Shown one piece after another: positions 1 to 8,471 of a stretch of 62,359 nucleotides of DNA. Location of the stretch: contig NZ_LMUW01000002.1 in the NCBI RefSeq assembly GCF_009765735.1, positions 1 to 62,359 of the forward strand. The letters run 5' to 3'. This stretch comes from Xenophilus sp. L33 (GTDB taxonomy: Bacteria > Pseudomonadota > Gammaproteobacteria > Burkholderiales > Burkholderiaceae_C). The position numbers were made by a program, and so were the translations under genes. Within the stretch, counting starts at the first letter, position 1. Every line of letters begins with the position of its first letter. The notes under the pieces are model-generated. The model saw only the letters and a list, made by a program, of their open reading frames with translations, searched no databases and was not told the origin of the DNA.

Positions 1-666
1 GCGCTCGGCGCCGGCCTGCTGGCGGTGCTGGCGGCGGCGCTGTTCGGCGGCCCGGTGGCGGCCGGCGGCGCGTTCGTCCTGGCCGCGGCGGCGACGAGCT
101 TCTGGCTCTGGTGGCGGCTGCAGAAGCTGCGCCGGCAACTGGTGCGCCAGCTGCCCGGCTTCATCGACGCCATGGTGCGGCTGATCAGCGTCGGCAACGC
201 GACCCACGCCGCCTTCCAGCTGTCGATCGCCACGATCAAGGCGCCGCTGCGCGACTGCATGGAAGGCGCGAGCGCGCTGGTCCGCGCCGGCGTCGACCTC
301 GACCAGGCGCTCAAGCAGATGGCCCGCGGCCTGCGCATCGAGGAGATGCACCTGCTGGCCGCGATCCTCGGCCTCGGCGTGCGCTACGGCGGCCGCTCCG
401 ACGCGCTGCTGGAGCGGGTCGCCCACTTCATGCGGGACCGCGAGCAGGCCGAGCAGGAGCTGATGGCGATGTCGGCGGAAACGCGGCTGTCGGCCTGGAT
501 CCTCGGGCTGCTGCCGATCGGCGTCGGCGGTGCGATCGTGCTGATCAACCCGGCCTACTTCGCCCGCATGTGGCACGACGGCACCGGGCAGGCCATGCTC
601 TTCGGCGCCTTCGGCCTGCAGGTCACGGGCGTGCTGCTGCTGTATCGGCTGGCCCGCCTGTCCTGA
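1..666 (+). CDS. tadB: TadB, Flp pilus assembly inner-membrane protein (5' end outside window)
   Basis: This is the C-terminal part of a type II secretion F-domain (T2SSF/GspF-like) protein; the reading frame is open from base 1, so the start lies upstream. Two hydrophobic segments occur at the left edge, then a cytoplasmic T2SSF domain (about codons 45-150, rich in charged helices with an ARGLRIEEMHLLAAIL stretch), then two more membrane helices at the C-terminus. TadB and TadC form the inner-membrane platform of the Tad pilus, working with the TadA ATPase that should lie further upstream. tadC follows after 10 bp, so the two are co-transcribed. The family call is firm; TadB rather than TadC rests on gene order. 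Confidence 0.85.
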   Translation, partial: ALGAGLLAVLAAALFGGPVAAGGAFVLAAAATSFWLWWRLQKLRRQLVRQLPGFIDAMVRLISVGNATHAAFQLSIATIKAPLRDCMEGASALVRAGVDLDQALKQMARGLRIEEMHLLAAILGLGVRYGGRSDALLERVAHFMRDREQAEQELMAMSAETRLSAWILGLLPIGVGGAIVLINPAYFARMWHDGTGQAMLFGAFGLQVTGVLLLYRLARLS

Positions 667-676
667 TCGCGCGACC

Positions 677-1645
677 ATGAATTCCTCCTTCCTCGAATCC
701 CCGCTGGCGCTGCTGAGCATGGCGCTGCTGTCGCTCGGCCTCCTGCTGTGCGCGGCGCTTCTGGTGCGGCGCGAGCGCCATGTCGCGCAGGGCCGCAAGG
801 TCATCGAACGCGCGGTGCTCGACGGCCTGCCCCGCGCCGCCGGCGAATCCAGGGCGGCCGACCCGGCCGTGGCCGACGCCGCGCCGCGCAACGACCAGGA
901 CCTGCCCGGCCACTGGCTGCAGACCCGCTGGGGCCGCGTCCTGGTCGGCGACGAGGACCGCCGCCTGATCGAGCAGTGCGGCGGTTCGTCGGTGCGGCTG
1001 CAATTGCGGCTGCTGGTGGCCCGGCTCGGCCTGGCGCTGCTGCTGCCTCTCGCGGGCTGGCTGCTGATCGACGCCGGGCTGCTGCCGCGGCAGCCGATGG
1101 TGGTGCCGGCGATCGCGTTCACGCTCGGCTTCATGGCGCCCAAGTGGTGGCTCGCCCGGCGCGCTGGTGCCCGGCGCGAGCAGGCCGCGCACGAGCTGCC
1201 GCTGCTGGTCGACCTCCTGCGGCTGCTGCAGGGCGTCGGCCTTAGCCTGGACCAGAGCCTGCAGATCATCGGCACCGACTTCGACGAGCCGCTGCCGCTG
1301 CTCGGCCCCGAGCTCGCATCCGCCAACCGCCACTACGGCCAGGGCCGCACCCGCGATCATTCGCTGCAGCGCCTGGCGACCGTCTACCTCGACGAGGACT
1401 TGGCCGCGCTGGTCGCGCTGCTGGTGCAGCTGGACCGCCATGGCGGCGCGGTGCAGGAGCCGCTGGCGCAGTTCGGCGCGCGGCTGCGCGAACAGCGCCG
1501 CTCCGAGCTGAAGTCGCGCATCGGAAAGATCACCGTGAAGATGACCGGCGTGATGGTGGCGACCCTGCTGCCGGCACTGGTCATCGTCACCGCCGGACCC
1601 GGCTTCCTCGCCGTCACCCGTTCCCTCGGAGCCATGGCCAAATGA
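677..1645 (+). CDS. tadC: TadC, Flp pilus assembly inner-membrane protein
   Basis: A 322-residue T2SSF-domain protein, the second platform subunit of the Tad/Flp pilus machine. It has an N-terminal membrane helix (about residues 8-28), a charged linker, two membrane helices around 115-160, a cytoplasmic T2SSF domain (about 165-290) and a C-terminal helix. The ATG at 677 follows the tadB stop by 10 bp, and the stop overlaps the tadD start (ATGA). Length and topology are normal for TadC. It would act with TadB and the TadA ATPase to extrude Flp pilin across the inner membrane. Confidence 0.85.
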   Translation: MNSSFLESPLALLSMALLSLGLLLCAALLVRRERHVAQGRKVIERAVLDGLPRAAGESRAADPAVADAAPRNDQDLPGHWLQTRWGRVLVGDEDRRLIEQCGGSSVRLQLRLLVARLGLALLLPLAGWLLIDAGLLPRQPMVVPAIAFTLGFMAPKWWLARRAGARREQAAHELPLLVDLLRLLQGVGLSLDQSLQIIGTDFDEPLPLLGPELASANRHYGQGRTRDHSLQRLATVYLDEDLAALVALLVQLDRHGGAVQEPLAQFGARLREQRRSELKSRIGKITVKMTGVMVATLLPALVIVTAGPGFLAVTRSLGAMAK

Positions 1646-2412
1646 ACGCTTCATCTTCCTCGATCGCCCGCGTCGCGCTCGCCGCGCTGCTGGTGTCGCT
1701 GCTCGCCGGCTGCGCCGGCTCCAAGGGCTTCTATGCCGCGTCGGCCCAGATCGAGCGCAACAGCGCCGTGGTCGACAACGCGCCGGACCCGGCCGCGGCG
1801 CAAGCCATCGCGGCGGTCAAGTCCGAAGCGACCTACCTCAAGCTCGTGGAGCAGCAGGAGCACGACGGCCTCTGGTTCGCGTCGCTGGCGCACCTGGACG
1901 CGCTCGAACAACGCTGGGGCGTCACGCCGGCCAGCACCCGGCTGCGGGCCGACGCGCTGCGCCACACCGGCCAGCTGGCCGAAAGCAGGCGCCAGTACGC
2001 GTTGCTACTGCCGACCCCGCTGGCGGCGGCGGGCTACCACGGGCTGGGCCTGGTCGCCGGCAGCGAAGGCGACTTCAAGCAGGCCCGCGAGATGCTGCAG
2101 CAGGCCCGCCAGCGCGACCCGACCGACGCGCTGCTGCTGAGCGACCTGGGCTACGCGCAACTGCGCACCGGCAGCCTGGCGCAGGCCCGCATCCCGTTGA
2201 TGGAGGCGATGCAGCTGCAGCCCGACCAGCCGCAGGTGCAGGCCAACGTGGCGCTCTACCTCGCCATGGACGGCCGCGGCCCCGAGAGCGAGGCGCTGAT
2301 GGCCGCGCACAACCTGCCGGCGGCCACCCGCGAGGCGGTGCGCCTGGCCAGCCGCTCGACTTCTTCCTCATCGACCTCCGCGACCCCCGCGACCTCCGAA
2401 AGCGCGCCATGA
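1642..2412 (+). CDS. tadD: TadD-like TPR lipoprotein of the Tad pilus system
   Basis: A 256-residue protein with a lipoprotein signal peptide (LLAGC, lipidated Cys24) followed by tetratricopeptide-type helical pairs between about residues 90 and 215 (for example the AREMLQQARQRDPTDALLLSDLGYAQL region). TadD lipoproteins are outer-membrane-associated factors needed for Tad secretin/pilus assembly. The ATG overlaps the tadC stop by 4 bp and the C-terminus overlaps the next gene by 4 bp, so it is translationally coupled on both sides. The Ser/Thr-rich C-terminal tail (about residues 235-256) is low-complexity and probably disordered. Confidence 0.8.
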   Translation: MNASSSSIARVALAALLVSLLAGCAGSKGFYAASAQIERNSAVVDNAPDPAAAQAIAAVKSEATYLKLVEQQEHDGLWFASLAHLDALEQRWGVTPASTRLRADALRHTGQLAESRRQYALLLPTPLAAAGYHGLGLVAGSEGDFKQAREMLQQARQRDPTDALLLSDLGYAQLRTGSLAQARIPLMEAMQLQPDQPQVQANVALYLAMDGRGPESEALMAAHNLPAATREAVRLASRSTSSSSTSATPATSESAP

Positions 2413-2771
2413 CCTTCAGCCGCCCGACACCTCTCGCCGCGCGCTGGCGCGGCATCTCCGTCGCGCTGGCGGCCGCCGGCCTCGCGCTGGCCGCCTCGGC
2501 GCAGACCGCGCCTTCACCGGCTGCCGATGCAAACGGCCTGCCGGTCATCGAGGCCGCGTCGGGCCGCCTCGCGGTCGGCGACGCGACGAACGGCCTGCTG
2601 GCGCTGCAGCGCGGCGGCAGCCTGGCGCCGGCCGACGCGCATCCGATCGACGGCCAGGTCGCGACCCGCAGCTACCAGCGCTACCTCAAGAGCTTCGAGC
2701 ACCCGATCCCCGAGCATTACGACAGCACGACCGGCGGTAGCGCCACCGGCAGCGGCAACACCTCGCACTGA
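2409..2771 (+). CDS. DUF3613 family small exported protein of the Tad operon
   Basis: A 120-residue protein with an N-terminal signal sequence (hydrophobic segment about residues 15-30, ending near ASAQ), then a short domain containing VGDATNGLLALQRGGS and VATRSYQRYLKSFEHPIPEHY. I recognise these as the signature of DUF3613, a family I recall only from Tad/Flp loci of betaproteobacteria, between tadD and the pseudopilin genes. Its role is unknown; a periplasmic accessory to pilus assembly is an inference from context. The ATG overlaps the tadD stop (ATGA). The C-terminal 15 residues are Gly/Ser/Thr-rich and probably flexible. Confidence 0.7.
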   Translation: MTFSRPTPLAARWRGISVALAAAGLALAASAQTAPSPAADANGLPVIEAASGRLAVGDATNGLLALQRGGSLAPADAHPIDGQVATRSYQRYLKSFEHPIPEHYDSTTGGSATGSGNTSH

Positions 2772-2772
2772 C

Positions 2773-3261
2773 ATGAGCTTCATGCCGCGCGCCGCGACGC
2801 CATCGCGCCGACCCCGGCAGCGCGGCGTCTACGCGGTCGAGTTCGCGCTGGTCTTCCTGGTGTTCTTCGCGCTGCTCTACGCCACGCTCTGCTACGGCCT
2901 GGTGCTGAGCCTGCGGCTGGGCCTGCAGAACGCCGCCGAGGACGGTGCCCGCGCGGCGCTGCGCTACCAGGTGGTGCCGAACGGTGGCAGCCAGTGGCCG
3001 CTGCGCCAGGCCGAGGCCGCGCGCGTGGCCGGGCTGCGCACCGCCGGCTGGCCGGTCGCGGCGCCGCAGATCGTGGCGCAGGTCTGCCAGCCGCAGAGCG
3101 GCAACTGCAGCAATCCGAATTGCCAGGCCGGCTGGGCCCAGCGCTGCCAGATCGTGGTCACCGTCACCGCCGGCGGCCTGCACCAGCTGCTGCCGATGTT
3201 CGTCTTCGCGCTGCCCGACGTGCTGGTCGGCCAGGCCAGCATGCTGCTGGACGCGTCATGA
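2773..3261 (+). CDS. TadE-like minor pseudopilin
   Basis: A 162-residue protein with a short basic N-terminus (about 20 residues), a processing-type motif QRGVYAVEFALV in which the conserved Glu follows the first hydrophobic residues, and one long membrane helix (about 20-42). The remainder is periplasmic, with Cys residues in CQPQSGNCSNPNC and QRCQ that could form disulfides. This is the TadE/TadF pseudopilin layout. The ATG at 2773 follows the preceding stop by 1 bp; the same frame is open further upstream but that would overlap the DUF3613 gene. The stop overlaps the next start by 4 bp. Confidence 0.75.
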   Translation: MSFMPRAATPSRRPRQRGVYAVEFALVFLVFFALLYATLCYGLVLSLRLGLQNAAEDGARAALRYQVVPNGGSQWPLRQAEAARVAGLRTAGWPVAAPQIVAQVCQPQSGNCSNPNCQAGWAQRCQIVVTVTAGGLHQLLPMFVFALPDVLVGQASMLLDAS

Positions 3262-3716
3262 AGCGCATGCGAAGGCGGCGCCAGGGCGGCATGGCGGCGA
3301 TCGAGTTCGCCTGCGTGCTGGCGCCGGCCTTCGCCATCCTCTACGGCATCGCGACCTTCGGTGCCGCCTTCTACACGCAGCAGGCGCTGGAGCGCGCGGC
3401 CGAAGACGGCGCCCGCGCCACGCCGGTGCTCACGAACGCGGCGATGCCCGACGCGCAGCAGGTGAGCAACGTGGTCTACGACTCGCTCGCGGCGTCGCTG
3501 GTGGTGCCGATGGCCGCCAGCCAGGACCTGGCCGCGCGCCGCGCCTGGATCGCCAGCCACGTCGCGGTCACGGTCGCCGGCAGCGCGCTGATCACGGTGA
3601 GCGTGCGCTACCCCTATCGCGACAACCCGCTGCTGCCCTCGATGCCGCTGGTCGACGCCAGCCGCTGGCTGCCCGACACGCTGCTCGGCAGCGCCACCCT
3701 GGCCAATCCGCCATGA
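3258..3716 (+). CDS. TadE/TadF-like minor pseudopilin
   Basis: A 152-residue protein: a strongly basic N-terminus (MKRMRRRRQ), a GGMAAIEFACVLAP processing-type motif with the conserved Glu, a single membrane helix (about 12-35) and a periplasmic domain of about 115 residues. It is a second TadE/F-type pseudopilin next to the one ending at 3261 and probably arose by duplication of it; the two share the AAEDGARA stretch just after the helix. Translational coupling is clear on both sides (ATGA overlaps at 3258 and 3713). Confidence 0.75.
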   Translation: MKRMRRRRQGGMAAIEFACVLAPAFAILYGIATFGAAFYTQQALERAAEDGARATPVLTNAAMPDAQQVSNVVYDSLAASLVVPMAASQDLAARRAWIASHVAVTVAGSALITVSVRYPYRDNPLLPSMPLVDASRWLPDTLLGSATLANPP

Positions 3717-5698
3717 GCGTCCATGCGGGTGCGACGCCGCGCCGCCAGCGCGGCTCGATCGTCGTGCAGGCCGCCATCGCGCTGAGCCTGATCGTCATCG
3801 TGCTGATCGGCAGCGAACTGGGCTACCTCTTCTACCTGAAGCGCGCGATGCAGAGCGCGGTGGACCTGGCCGCGCTCGCGGGCGCGCAGGCGCTCGCGCC
3901 CGGCGACGCCAACGCCTGCAGCGACGCGCGCACCGCCGCGCTCGCCAATGCGGCGCACAACCTTCCCGCCTCGCTGCCGCTGGCCAGCGGCGACATCAAG
4001 TGCGGCCGCTGGGACCCGGCCACCCAGCCGGTCGCGCCGCACTTCGGCGCGCCGCCCGCGGGCGTGCCGCTGAACGCGGTGTGGATCGTCATGACGCGCA
4101 CGCCCGCGCTGCTCCTGCCGAAGCTGCCGGGCAACGCGCCGCGCACGATCATGGTCCAGGCGATGGCGGCGCAGCGGCCACCGCAGGCCGCGCTCACGCT
4201 GCGCACCACGCTGGCGACGGTGAGCACCGCGCAGTCCGCGCTGCTCAACGCGGTCTTCGGCGGCCTGCTCGGCGGCTCGCTCAATCTCTCCGCGGTCGGC
4301 TGGAACGGGCTGGTCGACGGCCAGTTGCAGCTGCTCGGCTACCTCGACCAGCTCGCGATCGACCTCGGCATCGGCGCCGGCCAGTACGACTCGGTGCTGA
4401 ACACGCAGGCCTCGGTCGGCACGCTGCTGCAGTCGGCGATCACCGCGCTGCAGATCCAGGGCGACACCGCGCAGGCCACGCTCGACGCATTGAACGCGCT
4501 CAAGCTCGCCGCCGAAGTGGCGCCGGCGGCGCCCCTGGTCCGCATCGGCGACCTGCTCGGCGTGCAGACCGGCACGCAGGCGGCGGGCCTCGGCCTGGAC
4601 CTGCAGCTCTTCCAGTTCGTCGAAGGCCTGGTGCAGCTGGCCAACAGCCACAACGGGCTGGTCGCCAGCGTGCCGGTCACCATTCCGGGCCTGATCAACC
4701 TGACCACACGGGTGCAGGTGATCGAGCCGGCGCAGATCTCGGGCGTGGGCGATCCGCGGCTGGCCGCGCTCGATCCCACCGGGCCGAACGCGATCGCGGT
4801 GCGCAGCGCGCAGGTGCGCACCTTGATGAGCGTCGAGCTGCCGGCGCTGAACGCGGTGGCCGGCCTGCTCAACGCGGTCACCAATGCCACCGCGCCGCTG
4901 CTGTCGGTGCTCAACGGCCTCCTGACGCTGAACCTGGGCAACCTGCTGTCCTGCGCGGTGGTCTGCACCAACCAGGCGGTGACCACCGTGTCGCTGCTGC
5001 CGCCGCCGCTGCGCATCGACGTCAACCTCGACGCCGGTGCCGGCAACTCGCACGTCACGAACTACAGCTGCGCGCGCGGCGCGGCATCCTCGCTCACCGC
5101 CGAGACCACGACGTCGATCGCCGAGCTGCGCATCGGCAAGATGGGCACGTCGGCGGCGGATGCCGCGGCCAAGGTCTTCGCCAGCGCGGCGCCGCCGACG
5201 GTGTCGCCGGTGCCGCTGCTCGGCATCGGCGCGCAGATCTGCACCAAGGCGCTGCTGGTGCTGATGAGCTGCGGGCCGAACCAGCCCTTCTACGGCGGCG
5301 GCCTCGGCGTGCAGGGCGACATACCGGTCGGCGCCACCTCGGCCGCGCAGGTCTTCGCCTCGCCGCCGCCCTTGACCGAGCCGCCGGTGTTCCAGGCGAT
5401 CTCGACCCAGAACCTGGTCAACAGCCTCGGCAACTCGCTCCAGGCCGCCTCCACACTGGTGGTGGCGCTGCCTGCCACCGGCAGCGGCGGCGGCGGCAGC
5501 GCCGGCGTGCTGGCCGCGATCGTCAACGTGCTCACCACCGTGGTGAGCGGCCTGGGCAACGTGCTGTCGAGCGTGCTGTCGCCGCTGCTCGACGGACTGC
5601 TCAACAGCGTCGTCAACGACCTGCTGGGCGTGAACCTGGCGCAGACCGAGGTCGGCGCGCAACTGAACTGCACCGAGGGCGCGGCATTGGTCTACTGA
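3713..5698 (+). CDS. tadG: TadG-like Flp pilus accessory protein
   Basis: A 661-residue protein. The N-terminus (RRQRGSIVVQAAIALSLIV) resembles the TadE/TadG prepilin-like helix, here with Gln in place of the usual Glu, followed by the AVDLAALAGAQAL motif typical of TadG-like proteins with DUF2134. The large remainder is periplasmic, Leu/Ala/Val-rich and contains eight scattered Cys residues. No von Willebrand MIDAS motif is obvious, which separates it from TadG proteins that carry a VWA domain. It ends the operon; the next gene starts 105 bp later. Assignment to TadG rests on the N-terminus and position. Confidence 0.7.
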   Translation: MSVHAGATPRRQRGSIVVQAAIALSLIVIVLIGSELGYLFYLKRAMQSAVDLAALAGAQALAPGDANACSDARTAALANAAHNLPASLPLASGDIKCGRWDPATQPVAPHFGAPPAGVPLNAVWIVMTRTPALLLPKLPGNAPRTIMVQAMAAQRPPQAALTLRTTLATVSTAQSALLNAVFGGLLGGSLNLSAVGWNGLVDGQLQLLGYLDQLAIDLGIGAGQYDSVLNTQASVGTLLQSAITALQIQGDTAQATLDALNALKLAAEVAPAAPLVRIGDLLGVQTGTQAAGLGLDLQLFQFVEGLVQLANSHNGLVASVPVTIPGLINLTTRVQVIEPAQISGVGDPRLAALDPTGPNAIAVRSAQVRTLMSVELPALNAVAGLLNAVTNATAPLLSVLNGLLTLNLGNLLSCAVVCTNQAVTTVSLLPPPLRIDVNLDAGAGNSHVTNYSCARGAASSLTAETTTSIAELRIGKMGTSAADAAAKVFASAAPPTVSPVPLLGIGAQICTKALLVLMSCGPNQPFYGGGLGVQGDIPVGATSAAQVFASPPPLTEPPVFQAISTQNLVNSLGNSLQAASTLVVALPATGSGGGGSAGVLAAIVNVLTTVVSGLGNVLSSVLSPLLDGLLNSVVNDLLGVNLAQTEVGAQLNCTEGAALVY

Positions 5699-5803
5699 CG
5701 TCGTCGCTTCACAGCGATGTCACACGGCGCCGTGACGATCGGCGTCCATGCACAAAAGCCAAGCGCGCAGCGCCGGCCGCCGCCGACACGCAACGGTCAC
5801 CCG

Positions 5804-7060
5804 ATGCCGCCGCGCTTCCACCTGCTGATCGCGGTCCAGGCGGCTTCGGCGCTGGCCGACAGCGCATTGCTCATCGTCACGATCGCGCTGCTGCATGCGC
5901 GCGGCCTGCCGGGCTGGTGGGCACCGCTGCTCAAGTTCTCGTTCACCCTTTCCTATGTGTTCCTGGCGCCGGTGATCGGGCCGCTGGCCGACGCGGTGCC
6001 GAAGGCCCGGCTGATGATCTGGATGAACACGATCAAGCTGGTCGGCGTCGCGCTGCTGATCGCGGGCCTGCATCCCTTCGCCGCATTCGCGCTGATCGGC
6101 CTCGGCGCCGCCGCCTATGCGCCGGCCAAGTACGGCCTGGTGACCGAGATGGTCGGCGCCGAGCGGCTGGTCGCGGCCAACGCGTGGATCGAGGTGTCGG
6201 TGGTCTGCGCCGCGCTGGTCGGCACCATGGTCGGCGGCTTGCTGGTCGGCGGCACGGTGCGCGGCTCCGGCGCCAGCCAGACGCTGCAGGCGTGGCTGGG
6301 TGCGTGGCCCGGTCCGCCGGCGACCAATCTCACGCTGTCGCTGCTGGTGCTGCTGGGCGTCTACCTGTTGTCGAGCGTGATGAACCTGGGCGTGCCCGAC
6401 AGCGGCTCGCGCTATCCGGCGCGCGGCATCAGCGTCGGCGCGCTGTGGCGCGACTTCGACCATGGCAACCGCATGCTGTGGCGCGACCGCGACGGCGGCC
6501 TGTCGCTGTCGGTCACCACGCTCTTCTGGGGCGTCGGCGCGACCTTGCAGTTCATCGTGCTGCGCTGGGCCCACGAAGCGCTTCGGATGGACCTGGAGCA
6601 CGCGGCCTTCCTGCAGGCCGCGGTGGCGGTCGGCGTCATCGGCGGCGCGGGCCTGGCCGGGCGCCACATCGACCTCTCGCGGGCCAAGCGGGTGCTCCCG
6701 GCCGGCGTGGTGCTCGGCCTCCTGATGCCGGTGATCGCGGTCACCTCGTCGCTCGCCGTCGCGGTGCCGCTGCTGGTGGCGGTCGGCGCGGTCGGCGGCG
6801 TGCTGCTGGTGCCGCTCAATGCGCTGCTGCAGCACCGCGGACACGCGCTGCTCAGCGCCGGCCGCTCGATCGCGGTGCAGGGCTTCAACGAGAACCTGAG
6901 CATCCTCGTGATGATCGGCGGCTACGCCGCGCTGATCGCGGCCGAGGTGCCGATCGTGCTGCTGATGTGCGGCTTCGGCCTCGCGATCGCCGCCGCGATC
7001 GCGCTCCTGATGCGGCGCGAGGGCCGCCGGCCGCCGGCGAGCGTGGCGCCCGAGGCCTGA
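5804..7060 (+). CDS. lplT: Lysophospholipid transporter LplT-like (MFS)
   Basis: A 418-residue major-facilitator protein with about twelve hydrophobic helices. The segments PKARLMIWMNTIKLVG, YAPAKYGLVTEM and RLVAANAWIEV match the LplT subfamily, which flips lysophospholipids across the inner membrane for re-acylation by Aas. No aas gene is visible in the window. I chose ATG 5804 because the family begins close to the first helix (HLLIAVQAASALADSALLI); an upstream in-frame GTG at 5717 would add 29 unlikely residues. It ends 1 bp from the convergent glycosyltransferase stop. Its neighbours hint at a lipid/envelope locus. Confidence 0.8.
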   Translation: MPPRFHLLIAVQAASALADSALLIVTIALLHARGLPGWWAPLLKFSFTLSYVFLAPVIGPLADAVPKARLMIWMNTIKLVGVALLIAGLHPFAAFALIGLGAAAYAPAKYGLVTEMVGAERLVAANAWIEVSVVCAALVGTMVGGLLVGGTVRGSGASQTLQAWLGAWPGPPATNLTLSLLVLLGVYLLSSVMNLGVPDSGSRYPARGISVGALWRDFDHGNRMLWRDRDGGLSLSVTTLFWGVGATLQFIVLRWAHEALRMDLEHAAFLQAAVAVGVIGGAGLAGRHIDLSRAKRVLPAGVVLGLLMPVIAVTSSLAVAVPLLVAVGAVGGVLLVPLNALLQHRGHALLSAGRSIAVQGFNENLSILVMIGGYAALIAAEVPIVLLMCGFGLAIAAAIALLMRREGRRPPASVAPEA

Positions 7061-7061
7061 T

Positions 7062-8318
7062 TCAGGGCAGTCCCGCGGCGACCTCGACCTCGACCTCGCG
7101 CACCGGCTCGGGCGCCCGTGCCAGCGGCCGGGTCGCGAGCGTCGCCGCGAACACCGATTCGATCTGCATCACGATCCGCTCCCAGCCGAATTCGCCGGCG
7201 GTGACGCGGGCGCGCGTCGCCATGCGGCGGGCCTCCTCCCGGCCGCTGGCCAGCGACACCGCCTGCCGCAGGAAGTCCTCGGCGTCGCCGTAGCGCGCCA
7301 GGAGGCCGTTGTCGCCGCTGCGGATCAGCTGGCGCGCGCCGGCATGGTCGTAGGCCAGCACCGCGAGGCCGCTGGCCATGGCCTCCAGCGTGACGTTGCC
7401 GAAGGTCTCGGTCATGCTCGGGAAGACGAAGAGATCGGCCGAGGCGTAGTGCGCCGCCAGGTCCTCGCCGCGGCGCGAGCCGGTGAAGATCGCCTCGGGC
7501 ACCCGCTCGGCCAGCTCCTGGCGCGACGGCCCGTCGCCGACCACCACCAGCCGCATGCCGGGACGCTCGGCGCGCATCGCGAGGAAGGCATCGGCCAGCG
7601 CCTGCAGGTTCTTCTCGGGTGCCAGCCGGCCGACGAAGAGCACCACCGGCGCATCCGCCGTGGCGCCCCAGCGGCGGCGCAGTTCGTCGCTGCGCCGGCG
7701 CGGATCGAAGAGCGCCGTGTCGACGCCGCGCGTGACCAGCTCGAGCCGCTCGAAGCCCGACTGCGCCAGCTCCTGTCGCAACTGGTCGCTCGGCACCATC
7801 GTGATCGCGCAGCGGTTGTGGAAGCCGCGCAGCAGACCCATGATCGGCCGCTGCAGCCAGCCGATGCCGTAGTGCCGGCTGTAGGCGTGGAAGTTGGTGC
7901 GGAAGTCCGAGCACACCGGCAGCGCCAGTGCCTCGGCCGCCTGCAGCGCCGAGAAGCCGAGCGGCCCTTCGGTCGCGATGTGGACCAGGTCCGGGCGCTG
8001 CCGGCGCCACAGCGCGAGCAGCGAGCGCTTCGACGGCAGGCCCATCTGCATCTGCGGATAGCGCGGGATCGGCACGCCGCGCACCAGCGTCTCGTCGCAC
8101 TGGACATCGCCGGGCTCGTCGCTGCGCTGCCGCGGCCGCACCAGCTGCACCTCGTGGTGCCGGGCCCGCAAGCCCTCGACCACCCGCTGCAGGGTGAGCG
8201 CGACGCCGTTGACCTCCGGTGGATAGGTCTCGGTCACCATCGCGATACGCAGCGCGCGCCGCGCTGCAGGCATGTCGTCGAACGGCGAGTGGAGAAGCGA
8301 TTCGGCCATGCGCGGCAT
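7062..8318 (-). CDS. GT4-family glycosyltransferase (mannosyltransferase-like)
   Basis: A GT-B fold glycosyltransferase. The N-terminal acceptor half begins IAMVTETYPPEVNGVALT; the C-terminal donor half has VLFVGRLAPEKN and the ETFGNVTLE E-x7-E motif used by retaining GT4 enzymes to hold the nucleotide sugar. Relatives act on lipid-linked acceptors, for example mannosyl or glucosyl transfer to diacylglycerol or phosphatidylinositol; the true substrate here is unknown. Starts are possible at 8318, 8309 and 8273; 8273 (MPAARRALRIAM) gives a 403-residue protein closest to the usual family start. It diverges from the Mpo1-like gene across a short spacer. Confidence 0.8.
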   Translation of the reverse strand: MPRMAESLLHSPFDDMPAARRALRIAMVTETYPPEVNGVALTLQRVVEGLRARHHEVQLVRPRQRSDEPGDVQCDETLVRGVPIPRYPQMQMGLPSKRSLLALWRRQRPDLVHIATEGPLGFSALQAAEALALPVCSDFRTNFHAYSRHYGIGWLQRPIMGLLRGFHNRCAITMVPSDQLRQELAQSGFERLELVTRGVDTALFDPRRRSDELRRRWGATADAPVVLFVGRLAPEKNLQALADAFLAMRAERPGMRLVVVGDGPSRQELAERVPEAIFTGSRRGEDLAAHYASADLFVFPSMTETFGNVTLEAMASGLAVLAYDHAGARQLIRSGDNGLLARYGDAEDFLRQAVSLASGREEARRMATRARVTAGEFGWERIVMQIESVFAATLATRPLARAPEPVREVEVEVAAGLP

Positions 8319-8340
8319 GCTGCCGACGCAATGCGGCAGC
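8319..8340. promoter_or_regulatory. Hairpin in the divergent glycosyltransferase / Mpo1-like spacer
   Basis: GCTGCCG (8319-8325) and CGGCAGC (8334-8340) form a perfect 7-bp inverted repeat with an 8-nt loop, at the start of the glycosyltransferase reading frame in the divergent spacer. It could be a protein-binding site or an mRNA leader hairpin. There is no T-tract, so it is not a terminator. Function is unproven. Confidence 0.3.
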
Positions 8341-8471
8341 ACGGTGACAGGCAGGCGCACTGTCCCGCAAACATCACATTCGTCATCGAGAGTCACCAAG
8401 TTTTCATGTGCGCTCGTCACCATCCCGTCACGCACCGCGCAGCTCGCCACCGGGGCGTCCAGGAGCGAAAT

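Noticed and set aside
5718..5746. TGTCACA followed by CGTC upstream of lplT, similar to the ECF41 promoter
   Set aside because: The spacer is 18 nt, not the 16 nt shared by the two elements at the sigma locus, so a target promoter is unlikely without expression evidence.
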